DNA of 64,000 nt from NCBI GenBank assembly GCA_032209605.1, contig JASFXZ010000010.1, positions 13,227,385-13,291,384 on the forward strand, given 5' to 3'. The DNA comes from Mactromeris polynyma. Taxonomy: Eukaryota; Mollusca; Bivalvia; Venerida; Mactridae. The number at the start of each line of letters is the position of its first letter. Positions within the stretch are counted from its first letter, which is position 1. Of the stretch, positions 57,701 through 64,000 are shown piece after piece. A program made the translations under genes and the position numbers. The notes beneath the pieces were generated by a model that saw only the letters and a list, made by a program, of their open reading frames with translations, ran no database searches and had not been told where the DNA came from.

Positions 57701-60700
57701 TAAGTTTATAAACGGTGACCTTGACCTTTGACAGAACTATTCCAAAAGCAATCCCAAGCGAGCTCTCCACATGTTCTTACTATACACCAAATTTGATGCA
57801 AATATGACCAACGAAACTTAAGTTATTCGCCGGAAACCAAATTGATATTTATAGTAACGGTGACCTTGACCTTTGACTGAAACCACCAGTTTGATGCCCG
57901 CCAGGCCGCCCAACGACACACGCTATTCTAATAACCTGGTTTTCGTTGAAAACCTGATTAATAACAAAACACCAGAAGAGTAGAGCAACATAACAGAAAG
58001 AAAGTACAGAATGCTACAGAAATAGACAGAAATTAATCAAGCTAATTTATGAAGGATCAATTACTCAGACAGTCGAACCACCAATCATTGACCAACTTGA
58101 CTAATCAGAACAACACTAATATATGTTTATAACTGACCAAAGTGTAGCAAAACCAGTGCATGTCTATTCTACAAAGGATATCTGCAGATGTATTTCTCAA
58201 CATTTTCCAACACTTTCCGACTACTGTATATATTAGGATTAAGCACCAATATCAATACTTCAAGAAAACAAATAAGAGAAGCATATTCATACTCTTTTAA
58301 AGTTACTTTAATATACCACTATGGGGCATCTGTGACTGTTTATACTCTTCAGCTATTCCTGTTAGCATAACTTTTTTTGATTAGATTTTTTTCAATCTGG
58401 CCATTGGGTATTTAAGAATTAAATCAAACTAAATTGACTCATACCTGTTTTAGTTCTTTGCGTAGTGCAGAAATCTCACTAGCATGGTCATCTTTTTGTT
58501 TGACAGCAATAAGAATTTTCTTGCTAGATTCATCCAAGGATTGTGTCACTAGAAAACAAATTATATTAAAAAATATCAAACAATTATGCAAAAAAAACTG
58601 CAATTTAAGATTCCCTAGATAGTTAACTGTTTTTCAGCAATTTATCACCATTGTCAGATGGGCTGTCATTTTTTCAGTTTCTGATTTTCCAAATTGCACT
58701 AGCTTGCTCCTTTTTGAGCCACATATTGGTTTCTCCAATTCAGATGTGAAGGGTAAATGACTCAAGATGCAGTTACTTCAAGTCAACATGATTTGACAGA
58801 TTAATGTAACCTTTATATAACCTTTAACTATAATCGCTGTAAACTAATTCAGTAGCTCAAGTGTTAAGGAAGCAATTATAAATAAGTATATTACTGATTA
58901 CATTACAACAACCAGTTTACTTGATTCTTGTGTGTAATGTCAGCAAGCTATACAAATTTATAAGGCATTTCCATTATTTCTCTTAATACATTTTTGAAAA
59001 AGTTTTTTTTATCACTCACAAGATGTAAAAGATGTTTTTAGAACTTCACCGTGATCTTTGTCAGTTATTTTCATCAAACTTAAATTGTTTTTCACCTGAA
59101 AAGGCAAATAATACAAGACACAAATACAAAATTGTATAGCATACACGGAAAATACCTTAGTTCAGTAAAACTGGCATGCAACTAGAATAATTTTAAATGT
59201 TTTTCAATAGCATTTTACTTAAAAACCAATTCAAGATAGTCCATGTTTGTAATAATGCAATGCAATGCAATTCTGATATTTTAACATAAATCTGGAGACC
59301 ATTTAATTGCTTTACAACTAAATAAGGAATTAACTCACAGCTAATTTCAAAAGCAAGGTCAACAAGATTATTAAAGAGATACACGACAAATATCACAGAA
59401 AAACAAACACTTCAATGGGTAATACAAAGATTCACTTATTTTATAAGATGAATAAGTTAAAGTCTTATCAAAAGATAAATCGAAAAAATAACAAACCAGT
59501 CAGTTTGCATGTTCATTACCTCATCAGAGCATTCTTGAACTATGCTGACAATACTGCTAAGCATATCTCTGGAAAAAAATAATTTATGACATGGATAACT
59601 TCTGTCTGTTTCATCATGCATCAGAAATAAATCATAACAAACCAGGGTTTGTCTTGGCTATTTTGGGAAGATGACCCATAGCCTTCAAATGGGGAACTTT
59701 TGCATGTTTAACTTAGAAATTGGGAAAAGGACTAGCAATTACAGCAACACATTAGTAATGAATGTAAATGATGTATGGAATTATTAATGGACAATTGCTA
59801 TTTATATAAACTGTCTATGAGAACAAAGCCTCCAACTGTGTGAAAATTTGACTAAATTGAACCAAACTTTTTCTTCGGATTTTTTGGGGATTTTTTACAA
59901 TCAAATTACATTAAAAATCTAAGTAATTGACTGCCATGTATGACAGACAGACCCTCAACATCTTCTCTTCAGCTGGGGCTTCAAACAATTTTTAGCAATT
60001 CATATTTATCTTTACCTACATGTCTATACTTGAGAAAGCAAAGGAAAACTAGAGATTTTTGTAAAAAAATGTTTCCCCAAAAAGAACTTCATAATTGGTT
60101 GCAGGGCTCAACACTAACGGTTGTCTGATGGATTTTGACCAGTAATTTGAAGGTCCGGGCAACCAATCTCTAAAACTACCTGCCCGATGTGACCAGTAAC
60201 TTTCAATGGAAGAAATTGTGTCCAAGTTACCTGATGGGCTTAAATCAATTCAGCTAAACCAAAAGATCAATCCACAGTTAACAAAAATTGGCTCAAGAAA
60301 AGTCAATGTGAGACTTACAATAAGAATTACATGTGAATTAGCAAGTAAATGTTTTAATTGGATTGTACATTGTATTAAAGCCTGCAAATTGATGCTATAT
60401 TTCTTCATTTGTCACAACTCCTGCATTTTCACTCTTCATGTTTTTGAAGGTCAGGACAAGTGAACATTTGGTCAGGACAAGCGATTTTTAAATCTACTTG
60501 TCCGACTTGTCCAGTAGTACAAAAAGTTAATGTTGAGCCCTGGGTTGTGTTGCCACGAAAGATGTGGTAGTTTAGTTACACTGATATGCACACTCAACTG
60601 GGAGTTTGAAAGGACCATTACTCCTAGAAAAGGAGAAGAATCTTCCATGCATAATTGGATCATCAATGAACGTTTGAAAGAAGTCTGCCAAGCAATAATG

Positions 60701-61084
60701 AACTCGATATAGTGATCCATAATGGGCTAAATTTGACAGTTGAGTTTAAGTTCAAAACTTATCTGTTAGAACTTAAGTTATAAGAGTTGTCATAATGACT
60801 CATATGGAATGACTGACTATTGTATAGTGAGCAACTTTGCACTAGGTACAAATATCTTTTACAGACCTCTCATCTCTTTCCCTTGTTTTTGCTTTCATCA
60901 TATTCAATGTTTCAGCATAGTTGGAAGATGGTAAATGAGACTTCCTGTCAAACCCTTGACTGCTCATGGCAGTTTGTGGGCGAGCAGTTGAAATTTTGTT
61001 TTGACTATTACTTCTAAATAGTGATGGCTTCGATTGTTTTGAAATGTACTTGTCAACAGCTGACGGTCTGTTTGAGCCATAGGA
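51641..61084 (-). CDS. Coiled-coil protein with basic C-terminal region, 13 exons (5' partial)
   Basis: Minus-strand exons: 61084-60867, 59568-59520, 59095-59020, 58548-58445, 56805-56668, 55903-55761, 55408-55275, 54906-54743, 54319-53304, 52906-52867, 52621-52546, 52307-52180 and 51739-51641. All phases agree and the sum is 794 codons plus a stop. The first ~70 residues are Ser/Arg/Lys-rich. Residues ~75-400 are heptad-like and rich in Gln, Glu and Lys ('LRKELKQKDDQIHELLQQKQ'), a long coiled coil. The large exon adds a Pro/Ser-rich part and a strongly basic run ('KRRVGRKFGRKRKATASKHK') that looks nuclear. The tail is Ser-rich and ends 'HSKTRKY'. The layout recalls the meiotic coiled-coil protein IHO1/CCDC36, but I see no decisive motif. 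The initiator exon is not identified. Confidence 0.75.
53304..54319 (-). CDS. Large exon of the coiled-coil gene (1,016 nt)
   Basis: The acceptor is attgcag (minus strand, ending at 54320) and the donor gtaatg; it enters in phase 0 and leaves in phase 2. It encodes the last coiled-coil stretch ('DELHTYHQSEIKRLREEIES'), a Lys/Glu/Asn-rich linker, a 'SPKPPKV' and 'SRTSPSPVATVRPQ' segment with possible Ser-Pro phosphorylation sites, and the basic run. It is by far the longest exon of the gene. Confidence 0.8.
56398..56645 (+). mobile_element. tRNA-derived SINE, second family (tentative)
   Basis: The head has an anticodon-arm-like 'ctggactagtaatccag' and a B-box-like 'ggtttgatccccgc', ending 'ccaccacca'. 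The tail has 'aaaagaaccaggggtgcttc' and 'tggaactggggcatc'. It sits in an intron of the coiled-coil gene. A true tRNA-Thr gene is less likely because the 5' acceptor stem does not pair well. Confidence 0.5.
57320..57960. mobile_element. Non-autonomous element with internal ~155-bp tandem repeats
   Basis: Three loose internal repeats carry 'gtgaccttgacctttgac', 'cacatgttcttactatacac' and 'gttattcgccggaaaccaaa'. The ends read 'aaaccaggttt' (near 57348) and 'aacctggtttt' (near 57937), a short inverted pair. It lies in a coiled-coil gene intron. Confidence 0.6.
60102..60542. mobile_element. Short element with inverted ends
   Basis: Begins 'cagggctcaacactaac' and ends with the near-complement 'gttaatgttgagccctg'. 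Both sides are flanked by 'ggttg', a possible target duplication. The interior shows a second inverted theme, 'ggacaagcgatttttaaatc' against 'accaatctctaaaactacct'. No transposase. Confidence 0.65.
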
Positions 61085-61441
61085 CTGAAAAGGGGAAATA
61101 TGTAAGGTAAATTCAGAAGCATAGCTTTATATACCTGCACAATTTTACAGCTGACAAGATGTCTATTCATTCATACAAATATCATGAAATTATCTTTATA
61201 TCATAATGCATGGATTAAATAACATTTAATTTGTGGTCGCTACTATAAAAATACCGGGTATCAAGAATGCTTCAAAATTTCAAAAAGGGACATAATTCAT
61301 ATATTAGCTTTAGCTAAATTCTTGATGTTTTGATTTTGTATTCTATGTTACTATTCTCCTGAAAAATAATTTTCTGAATAGCCATGGCACAATTCATTCA
61401 TTAAGAAAGATACTTATGTAGCTGATTCTTAATCATTAGTA
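61085..61441. other. Sequence upstream of the first recognised coiled-coil exon
   Basis: Probably an intron: the exon at 61084 begins with an acceptor and the ORF lacks a start. No initiator exon was recognised here. Confidence 0.4.
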
Positions 61442-63872
61442 AGGGTCGTCAAGTTGGTTACTTATTCCCTATTCCCTATTTGTTACTTATTCCCTATTCG
61501 TTACTAATTCCCTGTTCCCTATTCGTTACCTATTTGTTACTTATTCCCTATTCCCTATTCGTTACTTATTCCCTATTCGTTACCTATTTGTTAATTAACC
61601 CTAACCTTATGCTTTCTTTTCTTCTATTTTCTTGTCTCTGGTGTTAGTTCAGGGTTAGTAGAGGTGACACTACCCTGTCTGTGTATGTACAAATCCTTGC
61701 TCAACTGATACCCTGTTACTTATTTATTCCGTATTGGCTTTTTTAGGTTGCCCTGTTGGCGCGTGTGCACCAGTGTCCAGGCTCGACCGATACCCTGTAA
61801 CTTATTCGTTTTTTGGTACCTTGCTCCTTTTTAATGATTTCTTTTCGTACTGTTTTTTGTCTCTGATGTTAGTTATGGGTTAGTAGAGTTGAAATAACCC
61901 TGTAAGCGCATATGTACCAGTTTCTGCGCTCGACTGATACCCTGTAACTTATTCGTTTTTTGGTACCTTGCTCCTTTTTAATGATTTCTTTTCGTACTGT
62001 TTTTTGTCTCTGATGTTAGTTATGGGTTAGTAGAGTTGAAATAACCCTGTAAGCGCATATGTACCAGTTTCTGCGCTCGACTGATACCCTGTTACTTATT
62101 CGCTCAGTATTCACTTTTAATATGTTGTTCCTTATTAATCTTTTCTTTTTAACTGTTATATATTTTCTTGTCTATGGTGTTAGTTATGGGTAATGAGAGG
62201 TAAAATCACCCTGTTAGCACATACGACCAGTTTCTGCACTCAACTTATACACTGTTACTTGTTCACTTCTTATATGCTTTCCCTTTTGAATGCATTTTTT
62301 CTTTTATTTTCTTGTCTCATGTTAGTTCTGGTTTCTGGTAGTAAAAATCACCCTGTTAGGCATATGTATCAGTTTTCAAGCTTGACTAATAGAATGTTAC
62401 ATATTCGTTCCATATTTGTTTTTTGTATGATATTTATAGACTGCTTCTTCTTAAACGTTTATTTATTTTTGTATCATTGCTTATTTTTGTATCATTGCTC
62501 CTCGTGTTAATAATGGTATAAATATCATACAAAAACAAATATGATATTTATAGACTGCTTCTTCTTAAACGTTTATTTATTTTTGTATCATTGCTTATTT
62601 TTGTATCATTGCTCCTGGTGTTAATAATGGTATAAATATCATACAAAAAACAAATATGGAACAAATATGTAACATTGTTTTAGTCAAGCTTGAAAACTGA
62701 TACAAGGGTCAATGTAGAAAAAGCGAATAGGGAACGAATAGGTAACAGGGTATCAGTCGAGCGCAGAATTGGTACATATGCACTAACAAGGTTTTTTCAT
62801 ATCTACAAACCTAGACCTAACACCAGAGACCTGAAAAGAAATCATTCAAAACGGTCAATGTAGAAAAAGCGAATAGGGAACAAATAGGTAACGAATAGGT
62901 AACAGGGTATCAGTCGAGCGCAGAAGCTGGTACATATGCGCTAACAAGGTTTTTTCATATCTACAAACCTAGACCTAACACCAGAGACCTGAAAAGAAAT
63001 CATTCAAAACGGTCAATGTAGAAAAAGCGAATAGGGAACAAATAGGTAACAAATAGGTAACAGGGTATCAGTCGAGCGCAGAAGCTGGTACATATGCGCT
63101 AACAAGGTTTTTCAACTCCACAAACCTCGAGCCAACACCACAGACATGAAAAGAAATCATTTAAAAGATGCAATGTAGAAAAGGCGCATAGGGAACGAAT
63201 AAGTAACAAATAGGTAACAGGGTATCAGTCAAGCACAGAAACTGGTACATATGCGCTAACAATGTTTTTTCAACTCTACAAACCTCGAACTAACACCAGA
63301 GACCTGAAAAGAAATCATTCAAAAGGGTCCATGTAGAAAAAGCGAATAGAGAACGAATAAGTAACAGGGTATCAGTCAATTGCAGAATTGGTACATATGC
63401 ACTAACAAGGTTTTTTCATATCTACAAACCTAGAACTTACACCAGAGACCTGAAAAGAAATCATTCAAAAGAATCAATGTAGAAAAAGCGAATAGGGAAC
63501 CAATAGGTAACAAATAGGTAACAGGGTATAAGTCCAGCGCAGAAACTGGTACATATGCGCTAACAAGGTTTTTTCAACTCTAAAAACCTCGAACCAACAC
63601 CACAGACATGAAAAGAAATCATTTAAAAGATGCAATGTATAAAAAACGCATAAGGTTAGGGTTAATTAACAAATAGGTAACGAATCTATAGGGAATAGGG
63701 AATAGGGAATAGGGAATAAGTAACAAATAGGTAACGAATAGGTAACAAATAGGGAATAGGGAATAAGTAACAAATAGGAAACGAATAGGGAATAGGGAAT
63801 AAGTAACGAATAGGGAATAGGGAATAAGTAACAAATAGGGAATAGGGAATAAGTAACCAACTTGACGACCCT
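61442..63872. mobile_element. 2.4-kb foldback element with repeat-rich arms
   Basis: Ends are exact inverted copies: 'agggtcgtcaagttggttac' at the left and its complement at the right. Next to each end are runs of 'ttccctattcgttac' (or complement). Inside the arms lie ~140-bp repeats with 'agggtatcagtcgagcgcag' and 'catatgcgctaacaaggttt', about two to four in the left arm and six in the right arm. The centre (62410-62640) has a 110-bp direct repeat that is itself part of a hairpin. Open frames in it are translated repeat. Confidence 0.85.
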
Positions 63873-64000
63873 CCACAAAGGGAATTATAGAGGCAAATAC
63901 TTTGGGGGGGGGGGGGGGGGTAGAATAAATATATAATAATGATAATATTTGAAAAATGATTACACCATTGCCAGAAGAGAACTGGTCTTGGGAGAAGAAT
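63873..64000. other. Right edge with G-run
   Basis: An unbroken run of about 17 G lies at 63904-63920. The last ~40 bases may contain a minus-strand exon edge, but the phase does not match the exon at 61084, so I make no call. Confidence 0.3.

Noticed and set aside
63619..63878. Open frames of repeated Tyr/Leu/Phe/Pro residues
   Set aside because: They are translated 'gggaatagggaataagtaac' repeats in the arm of the foldback element.
49000..64000. CRISPR-like array
   Set aside because: The regular repeats lack unique spacers of constant size and the DNA is clearly animal; they are tandem repeats and transposon arms.
63955..64000. First exon of the coiled-coil gene at the right edge
   Set aside because: A minus-strand frame with a possible gtgtaa donor exists, but it would leave phase 1 while the exon at 61084 needs phase 0.

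Overview
The window is animal nuclear DNA: AT-rich, intron-rich and full of transposon debris. The tRNA-headed SINEs, the 'gggccataact' tandem repeat and the 'gtgaccttgaccttt' element look like repeats common in bivalve genomes, so a bivalve mollusc is the best guess (inference). I joined exons by eye from open frames, splice sites and phase. No transcript or homology search was possible.

Plus strand, 446-27061: one large gene entered in its middle. Four exons encode the end of a metalloproteinase domain and an ADAM/ADAMTS-type cysteine-rich region. They are followed by a long run of small EB/EGF-like cysteine modules, one phase-1 exon per module. A 1.7-kb two-exon unit is repeated nine times head to tail (8.1-22.9 kb), with introns almost as similar as exons. 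Two diverged module exons precede the array and three follow it, then a short terminal exon. The 30 joined exons give 1,221 residues in one continuous frame; the catalytic region lies left of the window.

26916-35949 and 40101-51168: a direct segmental duplication. Each copy holds the gene's terminal exon and, on the minus strand, a small secreted peptide gene with two six-cysteine motifs and a single-pass membrane protein gene with an ITIM-like tyrosine motif, a proline-rich tail and two apparent GC-AG introns. The membrane gene is open in both copies. In copy 2 the peptide gene has a 2-base insertion that shifts the frame and has lost one motif cysteine. The spacer (35950-40100) holds a LINE 3' fragment and a DNA-transposon end.

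Minus strand, 61084-51641: a 13-exon gene for a 794-residue coiled-coil protein with a basic, nuclear-looking C-terminal half. Every splice phase agrees; the first exon is missing, either right of the window or unrecognised.

Transposon-like structures include a nested palindrome (1702-2692), a 2.4-kb foldback element (61442-63872), a short element with inverted ends (60102-60542), three SINE-like elements and a seven-copy 168-bp repeat (49231-50372).
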